Assembly (NCBI GenBank): GCA_025201865.1
Contig: MU602674.1
Span: 47,779 to 81,861 of the forward strand
DNA from: Ramicandelaber brevisporus
Taxonomy: Eukaryota; Kickxellomycota; Ramicandelaberales; Ramicandelaberaceae
Length of the DNA: 34,083 nt
Reading direction: 5' to 3'
The translations under genes and the position numbers were made by a program. Of the stretch, positions 1 through 7,896 are shown in pieces. The notes below the pieces were generated by a model, which had not been told where the DNA came from, made no database searches, and saw nothing but the letters and a program-made list of their open reading frames with translations. The first letter of the stretch is position 1; each line of letters begins with the position of its first letter.

Positions 1-118
1 AGCACTTGGTCTCGACAATCACGTCGATGCAGGTGGTGTCGGCAGCCTGGTCGACTGGAGTGGCAGCGGCGACGGCAGCAGCGAGCGCGACGGCGGCGAA
101 GACAGTGAAGCGGGCCAT
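1..118 (-). CDS. Small secreted protein, N-terminal fragment (runs off left edge)
   Basis: A minus-strand ATG at 118-116 opens a frame that stays open to the window edge (39 codons). The start is MARFTVFAAVALAAAVAAAT, a classical secretion signal: a basic residue at position 3, a long Ala/Val-rich hydrophobic core and small residues before a likely cleavage near position 19. The visible mature part has two cysteines (C31 and C39). A TATAAATA on the same strand lies about 140 bp upstream, as expected for a regulated RNA polymerase II promoter. The GC-rich, C-ending codons suggest strong expression. The family cannot be named from 39 residues; a small cysteine-containing exported or cell-wall protein is the likely class. 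Confidence 0.6.
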   Translation of the reverse strand, partial: MARFTVFAAVALAAAVAAATPVDQAADTTCIDVIVETKC

Positions 119-258
119 GTTTGAGAGCTTGGTGAGTGGTTTTTGGAGAGTGCTTTTGAGAATGTCGAGAGTCGAGTGAATGTGGGAATGTGAGAATGAC
201 TTGAGTGATGGTGAGAATGGAGATGATGATGGCGGCAAAGGTGCGATGAGTGGAGATG

Positions 259-266
259 TATTTATA
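259..266 (-). promoter_or_regulatory. TATA box for the secreted-protein gene at the left edge
   Basis: The minus strand reads TATAAATA here, about 140 bp upstream of the ATG at 118. The transcript leader would be roughly 100 nt. Position and orientation fit this gene; binding itself is inferred. Confidence 0.4.
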
Positions 267-600
267 TCTCGCCGACCGCAGACACACTCGCAGTTTGGAA
301 AACGACATGCTATCATCACCAGCCAGCGGCAGTGTGTCTGTGTGCCTGAGGTTTCATTTCGCAGATGCGGTCGAATGGCGATGGATGCGCGAGCACGGGT
401 GCGAGTGAGTGGATGTGGATGCGTGGATGTGAGGATGTGTGTATGGTGTGAGTGCGAGTCTTGGAATGTGTGGCAACACATCCCCAAAACTGCCTCGAAG
501 CTACCTCGAAGCTGCCTCGAACACTGCCTCGAACACGGATGCCGGCAACATTCGACGAGGACAGCCCACGAGCACTCGCTTCCACAAACAGCACTGGAAC

Positions 601-625
601 TCAATCTCAATCTCAATCTCAATCT
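601..625. repeat. Hexanucleotide tandem repeat (TCAATC)n
   Basis: About four perfect copies of TCAATC are directly visible. No function can be inferred. Confidence 0.85.
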
Positions 626-1259
626 GGCGCTGCTGTGGATGGATGGATGAAGTTGCAGCTGGCCTGAAACAGCCACTGGGAATCATCTATGGCTGTAACG
701 GTGACTGCGACTGCGACTGCGATCTGGCGGTGTGTTGGGGACGGAGGACGGTGCCCAATTCAGATCACGGGCACTCTCTTGTGGGAACGATTGCTTCTAT
801 CGCGCCGCCCACATTTGGAATGCTACAAAAAGAACAGCTAAAGTGTGCCACATCTGGTACCTCGTCCCGTGATCGCTGCACATCCGCCGCTGCCACTGGC
901 TGGGCAGATGTGTGCTCTTGGCAAGCCATCGTGCGGATCCGATTCTGCCTGAACAGTCTCGCTGTTTTAAACAAAATCACGCTCAAAGCAGATTTGAAAC
1001 ACTGGATGCTAATGAATGGCATCACTGCTGATGTCGCTGTCGCCAAGATGGTTGCTGCAGGATGCCGATGAACACTGCTGTGAATAGTGTAATGAATCAA
1101 GTTGTCAACAATGAAGATGTATACTGGAGCTTGCACGTCGCGCTCCTTGATGGACATTTTCTCGGCTCGAGTGTCTGTGACTATCATCGAACAAGCTCTG
1201 ATCGCCACTTCATCTCTTTCTCCCCAAACACACTAATCTGAAACAAACAAACCTCTGAG

Positions 1260-2807
1260 ATGAGGCTGCTCGATCTGCCACGCGACATACTGCTGTACTT
1301 GACCGACTTCTTCGAGTACTTTGAGGCGGTTCCGTTGCTCACCATCTCCAGCCAGTTCCACGATTTGTTCGCCCGCGCCGTTTGGCATGTTGTCAGCTCC
1401 AAAACATTCAAACTCGACCCAGTCACTCGTTCTGCAGCTCTCGCACGTTACGGGCATCTTGTTCGCCTGGTCACTCTACCCACTAACAGCACTGTTCCTC
1501 TTTTGTATCCGCCAAACTGGCATCTGAAACTGCCGCATGTGGTTGGATTCATCTTCGTTATTGATAATAGACTCAGCACTGAGTTCAAACGTCGCATATT
1601 TGTGGGCATTCGCTCACTAGTCCATCTACATTATCTCATCGCACATTTTGAAGTTGATGTGGCACCATACACGGCTGATGGATTAGCGAGTATTATTGTG
1701 GCGCGCCATCGGGATCCAACCAAGCGCAAGCTAATCGAGGTGTGTTTGATGGTCAGGAATCAGTATGATTCATCTTCATGGGATGCTTGCGTGCGATTCT
1801 TTAAGAAACTGGAGCCGCTGAACATTCCAAAACTTGGTATCGGCTGTTACCCAATTATAGATATGCCTCCACCTTCAGTGGTTCAGTGTCGTGCTTTGGC
1901 ACCACATCTGCTCGGCCTTATGCCATCCACTGGACACAATGCCGGAATCTGCGCGTCTCAGCTGAATGGCCGATACTTCAATGACAAGTCAGTGGTGTTT
2001 CCGCGAGTCGAAAATTTGGTTCTCACTCTTTGCTGTCATCGAACGGAGGTGTTCGATCCAAGCTGCGTAACACCTGAGAGGTTTGCCAGTCTCCACCAGC
2101 TCCACATCTATGAAGCAGACATATGTGTGCATTCTGTCGAGGACTTCAAAGCCGCCTGTTTGGCCATCGGCACGAGGCATTGGCCAAATCTAACAGAGAT
2201 GATACTGAATGGAATGATTGATCAACCTAGCTTGGAGCGCATCTTTCGAACGAATCCACAGCTCAAGGAGTTTAATCTTATGTACCAACACAATAGAACG
2301 CGAATTAACCGAGGTGTCAGGCATATAGTCGAGGCTACGATGAACCTAGAGCGACTAGTGTATCTGCTTCCTAAAGTGCGATATATTGAAATAGTCGCTC
2401 CCTTAACTCTCAGTTTAGATTACAAACCACGAACAGTATCTGAAGATAATATAAGCAGTTGCTTGGAAACAGTAGACATCAGTGGCTGCAGTCTGTTGCC
2501 TAGTGTGCTAGAGTGGCTGCTATCGCTTCCAATGCTTAGGAATGTGTCATTTGAGAATACAGTGCTGGTCAATCCTAAGTCGGCATTGAAATCAATCAAG
2601 CGCATTCATAAGCATCCCATTCAAATGCGCTCACACCATTCAGTTCGTCTGTCGTTCCCAGATGTTATTCTCAGTGAAGATTTCTCCAAGGTACTTGTTG
2701 AATGGGTAACTGCAATGCCAACACTTGTGTATGTTGGTGGTGCGGATGCTGCTCTCCGTCAAAAGATTCGGCAACGTTGCCCGCACCTTATATTCATGGA
2801 CTATTAA
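1260..2807 (+). CDS. F-box protein, tandem copy 1
   Basis: A 515-residue protein. Its first ~45 residues form an F-box: LLDLPRDILLYLTDFF, followed by a conserved pattern ending near AVWHVV. F-box proteins are substrate adaptors of SCF (Skp1-cullin-F-box) ubiquitin ligases. The rest is leucine-rich with irregular repeats such as PNLTEMILNG and PQLKEFNLM, compatible with degenerate LRRs forming the substrate-binding surface. The ATG at 1260 places the F-box at the extreme N-terminus, exactly as in the second copy. The two copies share about two thirds of their residues by eye and have syntenic flanks, so they arose by tandem duplication. The substrate is unknown. No intron is needed. F-box identity is secure; the specific orthologue is not. 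Confidence 0.85.
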   Translation: MRLLDLPRDILLYLTDFFEYFEAVPLLTISSQFHDLFARAVWHVVSSKTFKLDPVTRSAALARYGHLVRLVTLPTNSTVPLLYPPNWHLKLPHVVGFIFVIDNRLSTEFKRRIFVGIRSLVHLHYLIAHFEVDVAPYTADGLASIIVARHRDPTKRKLIEVCLMVRNQYDSSSWDACVRFFKKLEPLNIPKLGIGCYPIIDMPPPSVVQCRALAPHLLGLMPSTGHNAGICASQLNGRYFNDKSVVFPRVENLVLTLCCHRTEVFDPSCVTPERFASLHQLHIYEADICVHSVEDFKAACLAIGTRHWPNLTEMILNGMIDQPSLERIFRTNPQLKEFNLMYQHNRTRINRGVRHIVEATMNLERLVYLLPKVRYIEIVAPLTLSLDYKPRTVSEDNISSCLETVDISGCSLLPSVLEWLLSLPMLRNVSFENTVLVNPKSALKSIKRIHKHPIQMRSHHSVRLSFPDVILSEDFSKVLVEWVTAMPTLVYVGGADAALRQKIRQRCPHLIFMDY

Positions 2808-3024
2808 TCTGTTTCATTAAAGCAATTATATCTATTCAATTAATGTTAAGCTATTGTTAAGCAGCGCTGATTGGCGCTGATTGGTATTGGTATGTGAACA
2901 CAGACAGCCTGGCTTGTATTCCAAGGGCTCTCTCCTCACCCTCCACCACTTGCAATATTTATCCCTGTTAATTGTACTTTGTTGCCCCATAGCTGTGGAT
3001 GTATTGTAAGTTGGTAAACACTTA

Positions 3025-3042
3025 TTATTAAACGTTTAATAA
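3025..3042. repeat. 18-bp perfect palindrome downstream of F-box copy 1
   Basis: TTATTAAACGTTTAATAA is its own reverse complement. An identical palindrome lies at the same relative place after copy 2 (5263-5280), while the surrounding flank has diverged. It could be a dimeric transcription-factor site or part of a 3'-end signal. Confidence 0.6.
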
Positions 3043-3084
3043 CTTGGTATGGACATGTATGTATTTTAACCAATGATATATTCT

Positions 3085-3106
3085 TAATATTATTCGAATA
3101 TTATTA
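3085..3106. repeat. AT-rich near-palindrome at the duplication junction
   Basis: Eleven-base arms around a central TTCGAA pair with one mismatch. The element lies between the end of unit 1 (about 3076) and the start of unit 2 (about 3109) and has no counterpart at the outer edges. Confidence 0.5.
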
Positions 3107-3394
3107 GAAATGGCATCACTGTCGCTGTCGAAGCAGCAGTCGTAAGTTACGTTCGATTCGTGGATGAGACCAGGCAGGCACATTGTTCTGTTCGTTTCTG
3201 TTTACCTTTCAAGATGATTGTCGCAGGATGCTAATGAACACTGCTGTGAAATGTGTAATGAATCAAGTGTCAACAATGAAGATGTCGCACTCCTTGATTG
3301 ATTTCTCTCGGCTCGAGTGTCTGTGACTACCAACAAACAAGACTAGATCTCTCTTTTGATCTCTTACTCTCTCCCAAGCAAACAAACCGCAACG

Positions 3395-4930
3395 ATGAAC
3401 TTGCTTAATCTGCCACGTGACATACTGCTGTACCTGACCGACTTCTTTACTGATGGTGAAGCGTTTCCGCTGCTCACGGTCTCCAGCCAGTTCCACGATT
3501 TGTTCGCTTGTGCAGTTTGGCGTATTGTCGACTCCAAACAATTCGCACTGGACTCGGTCACTCGTTCTGCAGCTCTCGCGCGTTACGGGCATCTTGTTCG
3601 CTCGGTCAAGCACAGCAGCGTTCCTCTCCTGTATCCGCCAAACTGGCATCTGAAGCTCCCGCACGTGGTTGGATTCTTCTTCGCTATTGATAATAGACTC
3701 GGTGCTGAGTTCAAGCGCCGAATGTTTGTGGGCATTCGCTCGCTGATTAACTTGCGTCGTCTCACCGCATTCTTTATAGCTGAGGAGGCGCCATATACTA
3801 CTGATGGATTAGCGAGTATCATTGTGGCACGCCATCGAGATGCGACCAAGCGCAAGCTATTTGAGGTGTCTTTGTTTGTCACAAAAAACTATGGATCATC
3901 TCCGTGGGATGCCTGTGTGCGGTTCTGCAAGAAACTAGAGCCGCTGAACATTCCCAGACTTCGTGTGGATGGGTTTCCAATTCTGGATATACGTCCACCA
4001 CCAGTGCGTCAGTGTCATGCTTTGGCACCATATCTGCTAAACCTTGAACCACCCGCTGGACAAAAGGTCGGAAGCTGCGCATCTCAGGTGAATGGCCGGT
4101 ACTTCAATGACAAGTCAGTAGTGTTTCCGCTAGTTAAGACTCTGATTCTCACTCTTTGCTGCCATCGAACGGAGGTGTTTGATCCAAACTGCGTGACACC
4201 TGAGAGATTTAGCAGTCTTCGGGAGCTCTACATCTATGAATCAGACACTTGTCTACATTCTATCGAGGACTTCAGAGCTGCTTGTTTGGCGATCGGCACG
4301 AGGCATTGGCCAAACCTAATGCGGATAATGGTGCGTGGAATGATTGATCAAGCTGCCTTGGAGCTCATCTTCCGAGCGAACCCGCAGCTCATGCATTTAA
4401 GTCTGGTGCACGCACACAAATTTCCGATATTTCAGCGAAATGTCAAGCATATCGTTGAAGCGACGATGAACTTAGATTGGTTGCTGCATCTCCTTCCAAA
4501 ACTGCAAACAATTCATTTGATTGCTCCGACAAGTCTCCATATAGATTACAAACCGCAGGCAGTGTCTGGCGATGTTTTGGGCAAATACTTGAGTTCAATA
4601 TATATTGATGGGTATAGTGTATCACCTGGTGTGCTGATCTGGATGTTATCGCTTCCAAAACTTATGAAGGTTTCATTGGATAATACAGTTCTAGTCGATC
4701 CCAAATCAGCACTGAAGCTAGTCAAGCGTATTCACAAGAAACCAATTCAAAGTCGTTCACACCAGTCAGTCCGCCTGATGTTCTCTACTGTTAAACTCAG
4801 TGAAGATTGTTCCCAGGTGCTTGTCGAATGGGTGGCTGCAATGCCAACACTTGAGCATTTTAGTGGCGCAGATGCTTCTCTCCGTCAAAAGATACACCGG
4901 CGCTGCCCACATCTCAAGTTTAAGAACTGA
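3395..4930 (+). CDS. F-box protein, tandem copy 2
   Basis: A 511-residue paralogue of the gene at 1260. I start it at ATG 3395 (MNLLNLPRDILLYLTDFF) because this matches the copy 1 start; an upstream in-frame ATG at 3356 lies in the conserved leader. The F-box occupies residues 1-45 and the degenerate LRR-like region the rest. Strongly kept blocks include VTRSAALARYGHLVR, YPPNWHLKLPHVVGF, LCCHRTEVFDP and CLAIGTRHWPNL. A 4-residue deletion relative to copy 1 lies after residue 70. The last residues (KFKN then TGA) differ from copy 1 because a ~106-bp insertion appears to begin inside the ancestral last codon. Likely role: SCF substrate adaptor with a diverging target. Confidence 0.85.
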   Translation: MNLLNLPRDILLYLTDFFTDGEAFPLLTVSSQFHDLFACAVWRIVDSKQFALDSVTRSAALARYGHLVRSVKHSSVPLLYPPNWHLKLPHVVGFFFAIDNRLGAEFKRRMFVGIRSLINLRRLTAFFIAEEAPYTTDGLASIIVARHRDATKRKLFEVSLFVTKNYGSSPWDACVRFCKKLEPLNIPRLRVDGFPILDIRPPPVRQCHALAPYLLNLEPPAGQKVGSCASQVNGRYFNDKSVVFPLVKTLILTLCCHRTEVFDPNCVTPERFSSLRELYIYESDTCLHSIEDFRAACLAIGTRHWPNLMRIMVRGMIDQAALELIFRANPQLMHLSLVHAHKFPIFQRNVKHIVEATMNLDWLLHLLPKLQTIHLIAPTSLHIDYKPQAVSGDVLGKYLSSIYIDGYSVSPGVLIWMLSLPKLMKVSLDNTVLVDPKSALKLVKRIHKKPIQSRSHQSVRLMFSTVKLSEDCSQVLVEWVAAMPTLEHFSGADASLRQKIHRRCPHLKFKN

Positions 4931-5040
4931 GCATGACCGCATGGAAGCACTAACTTACTCGTAAGTTAGCGCCTCCGACGTGCTCAATGATGTGCAGATA
5001 TGATGCTGCAAAGCAACATCCATACGGATCTGCACAACTG
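4925..5040. mobile_element. Putative MITE-like insertion (106 bp) with 5-bp target-site duplication
   Basis: Aligning the 3' ends of the two F-box genes shows 106 bp (4930-5035) present only in copy 2. AACTG directly repeats on both sides (4925-4929 and 5036-5040). The ends form an imperfect inverted repeat: GCATGACCGCATGGA (4931-4945) against the reverse complement of 5019-5033, matching with two single-base gaps and one mismatch. Inside are a perfect hairpin (CTAACTTAC/GTAAGTTAG, 4950-4969) and a second inverted pair (4992-4999 with 5028-5035, plus inner 5002-5009 with 5013-5020). Small size, terminal inverted repeats and a target duplication are hallmarks of non-autonomous DNA transposons. 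The family is not identifiable and no other copy is visible here. Confidence 0.55.
4950..4969. repeat. Perfect hairpin in the 3' UTR of F-box copy 2
   Basis: CTAACTTAC and GTAAGTTAG are perfect complements separated by two bases. It lies inside the putative insertion and would be transcribed in the 3' UTR. Confidence 0.6.
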
Positions 5041-5262
5041 TTAATTTTGCTTCATTTAAGTAATTATATCTATTCAATTAAAGTTAAGCTAGTGTTGATC
5101 AGTGCTAATTAGCGCCGATTGAAGCTGATGTGCGAGAACAGCTGCTCTGACTTTAATACTCAGGTCTTTCTTCTTATCCTCCACAACTTGCAATATTTAT
5201 CCCTTGTAATTGTACTTTGCTGTGCCATAGCTGTGAGAGTCATGTAAGTTGGCATACGCTGA

Positions 5263-5280
5263 TTATTAAACGTTTAATAA
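5263..5280. repeat. 18-bp perfect palindrome downstream of F-box copy 2
   Basis: Identical to 3025-3042 (TTATTAAACGTTTAATAA) and in the same relative position in unit 2. Confidence 0.6.
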
Positions 5281-5320
5281 CTTGGTGTGGACATATCGGA
5301 TCTTTAAGCCAATGGAATCA

Positions 5321-5686
5321 GAATGGACAGCTTGCCAGTGTTTTGTTAACTGTGGCGACCAATAGTGCTGACAATGTGCAATAACTCTACACAAAAGTGA
5401 GTTCAGTTTCAAAAAGAAAAATAACATTGAAATTTTTGGAAATTAAAATTTGGGAAAAAAAATGATATGCTGCGTGACTCAAAAAAACATCAGATTTTTT
5501 TTAATTACTTAGATCAGCACAGGCTGTTTTTTTTTTTTGGGGAGGCGAAGGTGCAAGATCTGGTGCAAACTGCTTGTGGTAGCGGCCACTAAAGGCACAG
5601 ACACCTTCTCTCAGATCCTTTCAAGCATTAAAAAGTAACATCTCACCTCGAGACTACGTCGCTCCACTTTTACAAAGAGAAACACA
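5321..5686. other. Spacer and probable RPL33 promoter
   Basis: AT-rich with A and T homopolymer runs (for example T runs near 5494 and 5527), typical of nucleosome-poor fungal ribosomal-protein promoters. I see no gene and no named binding site I can defend. Confidence 0.4.
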
Positions 5687-6515
5687 ATGAGCCAGCCAGT
5701 TCGGTACGACCACAAAACATCCGCTGCTGCTATTGAAGCCAGGCGTGAGAGATCAACGAGACGGGGGACGAGATCGGAGGATCGAAGGAGGGTGAAAGTG
5801 ATTGGATCTTGCAGTAATAGATCAACAGAAGCAGCAACAGCAGCAGCAACAACAACAACAATACATCTGGATATACAGCAGCGTGTCAGTGCAGTTTCAC
5901 TTGGTTCAGTCCTTTTTGAAGAAAAAACAAAGGTCAGACTGTGCTATGTGAATAGCTGGCAGTTTATATCGAATGGGCTGTGTAAACTGTGGCTGTTTGC
6001 ATAGTATCCTTGATCATCTTTCCCTCAAATTGGAATGTTACCCTCCAAAGACCAACGATCCTCCTGCCTCGCCTCATCCTCATTCTCGCTCTTTGAATAC
6101 GCTCAAACAGCCTCTTATCAATGAGAAAATCACATTTTATGATGAAACTTGATTACTGACATCACTATTATTGTATAATTCGTTTACTTGTTTGCTTGTT
6201 TGCTTGCTTTTGCATTATTACAGTCTGTACGTCAAGGCCCGTCACGTCGGTTTCCGCCGTGCCAAGCGCAACCAGTCCACCGGCCAGTCCCTGATCCAGA
6301 TTGAGAACGTCAACAACGCTCAGGACACCGCCTTCTACCTTGGCAAGCGCATTGCCTACATCTACAAGACTCCATCTGGCATCCGTGTCACCTGGGGCCG
6401 TATCTCCCGTGCCCACGGCAACTCCGGCGTCGTCAAGGCCAAGTTCGCCAAGAACCTGCCAGCACGCTCCTTCGGTGCTTCCCTGCGCGTCATGTTGTAC
6501 CCATCTCGCGTCTAA
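5687..6515 (+). CDS. RPL33: 60S ribosomal protein L33 (eL33, animal L35a), two exons
   Basis: Join 5687-5703 and 6224-6515 (102 residues). Exon 1 encodes only MSQPV plus two bases of an Arg codon. Splicing at GTACGA (5704) to TTACAG (ends 6223) completes the codon and gives MSQPVRLYVKARHVGFRR. This matches the eL33 N-terminus (yeast starts MAESHRLYVKGKH). Exon 2 carries the conserved QDTAFYLGKRIAYIYK, RVTWGRISRAHGNSGVVKAKF and LPARSFGASLRVMLYPS. The yeast protein is 107 residues. eL33 is an RNA-binding structural protein of the large cytosolic subunit. C-ending codons dominate, as expected for very high expression. It is convergent with BUD20, 171 bp between stops. Confidence 0.95.
5704..6223 (+). 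other. RPL33 intron (520 bp)
   Basis: 5' splice site GTACGA, 3' site TTACAG preceded by a T-rich tract, and a candidate branch site TACTGAC (6154-6160), 63 nt upstream. This is the only intron I can support in 34 kb, and an intron just after the start codon is a common retained pattern in fungal ribosomal protein genes. I looked for box C/D snoRNA motifs inside and found no properly spaced set. Confidence 0.85.
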
Positions 6516-6686
6516 ATGCATGTCACTTTTTGATTTAAAATTGTGCACATACCCTTAGATTATATTTTGAGCCGATGTGTAATCGTTGAGATGCTTTTTT
6601 ATTACTATCATATACACTATGAATAGTATAGTATTGTATAAAGCAATGATAAATGCAAAAGACAGTGTAAGACTTTTTTTTAAAAA

Positions 6687-7088
6687 TTAAGCAGAGGTGT
6701 CCATGGCATCCGATGTCGCCGCCGTTGCTGCTGCTGATGCTGTTGCAGTGGGTTGTCTGTTGTTTGTGCGCAATCCAACGGCTGCCTCAGCCTCTTCCTG
6801 CGAGTATGGCTTCTCCTTCAGGAGCTTAACCCGCTTCTTGTGCTCTTTACCACGACGGTGCTCCGTGAGGGCATGCTCCGATTCCAGATACCTGTCGCAC
6901 TCAACACACATGTGCAAACCCAAACCTGGCAGCTCTGGGTCTGGCTCACGGTTCAAGAGCTTCTCTACGTTTTCTGGCTTGAGATTCTCGACAACCTGAT
7001 CGAGATCCTTAATGCGCCGCTTCGTCTTGAGCGCCCGGCTGAACCTCTTGTCAGCCTTTGGCGTACGCTTTCTCCGCATTCGAGTCAT
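6687..7088 (-). CDS. BUD20: Bud20/ZNF593-type C2H2 zinc-finger pre-60S shuttling factor
   Basis: 133 residues. Bud20 is a shuttling factor that joins late nuclear pre-60S particles and helps export them. Diagnostic features are the basic N-terminus with KTKRRIKDLDQV (residues 21-32), ELPGLGLHMCVECDRYLES, a single long-linker zinc finger (C61, C64, H77, H83) with EHRRGKEHKKRVKLL, and KPYSQEEAEAAVG after it. Yeast Bud20 has the same order (TKRRTKDLD, DLPGLGQHYCIHC, HKRRVKELKGVPYTQE). The C-terminal 25 residues are Ala/Thr-rich and unconserved. I use ATG 7088; a second Met at residue 4 is possible. It lies beside RPL33, another 60S gene. Confidence 0.92.
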   Translation of the reverse strand: MTRMRRKRTPKADKRFSRALKTKRRIKDLDQVVENLKPENVEKLLNREPDPELPGLGLHMCVECDRYLESEHALTEHRRGKEHKKRVKLLKEKPYSQEEAEAAVGLRTNNRQPTATASAAATAATSDAMDTSA

Positions 7089-7896
7089 CTTGTGGTGAGG
7101 ATGTGTGTCTGTTGATTACTTTCTTTCTTTCTTTCTTTTATTTTTGACTTTTTTGCTGTTTGGGAGTGGAAGTGGTTTAAAAGGGCGAGTTTAATTAAGC
7201 TGAAATAAGGGGGGGTTCAAACTTTAACACGCAAACACATACGACACATTTGGAAGGGCAGATACAGTCACCATCAAAGGTTACTACTCATCTGACACTA
7301 ATATCCTATTATTAGTGACCCAGAGACTATTCCTGGAAAATAGAGAGAACATTATTTAAAAAAAAAAGTAGTGGTGGTAGGTGTCATCTGTTGCCGCGAC
7401 TTACAGTTTGATACCTCTGCGTCACATTCACGTCAACTAGTTAATCCAAGTGTGTAGTGTTGTACCTAAAAATACTTCAAAGTGGCACCATAGTATTTGA
7501 ATCACTCCCCCACTCTTCATCTCTATCAGCTGCTTATTAACTTACTCATCTCTCAGTGAGAGAAAGAAAGAGAGAGAAAGAGGGAAGACTCATCATCCAC
7601 TATTAACATTCAAAGAGTGCTTCCCGCTTTTTACTTCATTCCAGTCTCTTGAATCTCATCCGCACTGCTGAGCACACACTATACTTCTTGCACAGTCCTA
7701 TCATCGAGTCAAAGTCAGTCTCTTTAACTTCTACATTTGCTGTAACATTCGAAAATAGCACATATATCAATCGTAGGCATCCTTTCTTCCTCACCCTCTT
7801 CTTTTGCTGTAGTTTCATATCTTTATCTCTACACGCTCTCTTCATTCTTCATTCACACCTCTTCATTTTGTTTTTATCACTGCGATTGCTCCTAAT
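7089..7896. other. Intergenic region between BUD20 and the secreted-protein gene
   Basis: A divergent promoter region. It contains a (CTTT)5 run (7119-7138), an 8-bp stem with 6-nt loop (CACTAATA at 7296-7303 with TATTAGTG at 7310-7317), an A run near 7360, an AGAG-rich tract (7557-7587) and a CT-rich tract before 7897. The small hydrophobic frame at 7649-7900 lacks domain features. I see no RNA gene. Confidence 0.5.

Larger units (their letters stand above)
119..1259. other. Intergenic spacer with short tandem repeats; right end is the duplicated 5' flank of the F-box unit
   Basis: No credible gene is visible; the open frames here are low-complexity and match no family I know. It contains the divergent promoter of the secreted-protein gene, a degenerate repeat around GCCTCGAA (490-536), a TCAATC hexamer run (601-625) and a CGACTG run (702-723). 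From about 1015 onward the sequence matches the DNA upstream of the second F-box gene (from about 3109), so it belongs to the tandem duplication and probably holds the F-box promoter and leader. Confidence 0.6.
1015..3076 (+). repeat. Tandem duplication unit 1 (F-box gene plus flanks)
   Basis: The unit runs from AATGGCATCACTG near 1015, through the leader (1040-1190) and coding region, to a 3' block ending near TTTTAACCAATG (about 3076). Each part has a counterpart in the same order at 3109-5320. The 3' flank shares the palindrome TTATTAAACGTTTAATAA and the block CTTGCAATATTTATCCC. Boundaries are estimated by eye. Confidence 0.75.
2808..3394. other. Spacer between the F-box copies
   Basis: Contains the 3' flank of unit 1, including three ATTGG (inverted CCAAT) pentamers within 21 bp at 2870-2890. 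An AT-rich imperfect palindrome centred on TTCGAA (3085-3106) sits at the unit junction. After it come the 5' flank of unit 2 and about 80 bp (3135-3212) absent from copy 1. I see no gene. Confidence 0.55.
3109..5320 (+). repeat. Tandem duplication unit 2
   Basis: The second copy of the F-box unit. It is co-linear with 1015-3076 but has about 80 bp extra in the 5' flank (3135-3212) and 106 bp extra at the stop codon (4930-5035). Confidence 0.75.

Noticed and set aside
439-1071. 210-residue plus-strand frame in the left spacer
   Set aside because: No family resemblance, built over short repeats, and its 3' end overlaps the duplicated F-box leader, where the frame is not kept in copy 2.
5687-6004. 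105-residue frame starting MSQPVRYDHK
   Set aside because: It is read-through of RPL33 exon 1 into the intron; splicing at 5704 gives the conserved eL33 N-terminus instead.
6138-6160. Possible box C/D snoRNA in the RPL33 intron (ATGATGA near CTGA)
   Set aside because: The two boxes are only about 15 nt apart, with no second D box or terminal stem; CTGA is better explained as the branch site.
7196-7240. B-box-like GGTTCAAAC suggesting a tRNA gene
   Set aside because: No matching A box, acceptor stem or anticodon arm could be folded around it. No other tRNA or rRNA gene was seen.
7296-7317. 8-bp hairpin as a terminator or small RNA
   Set aside because: AT-rich, short, and in a promoter region; such hairpins are expected by chance in this composition.
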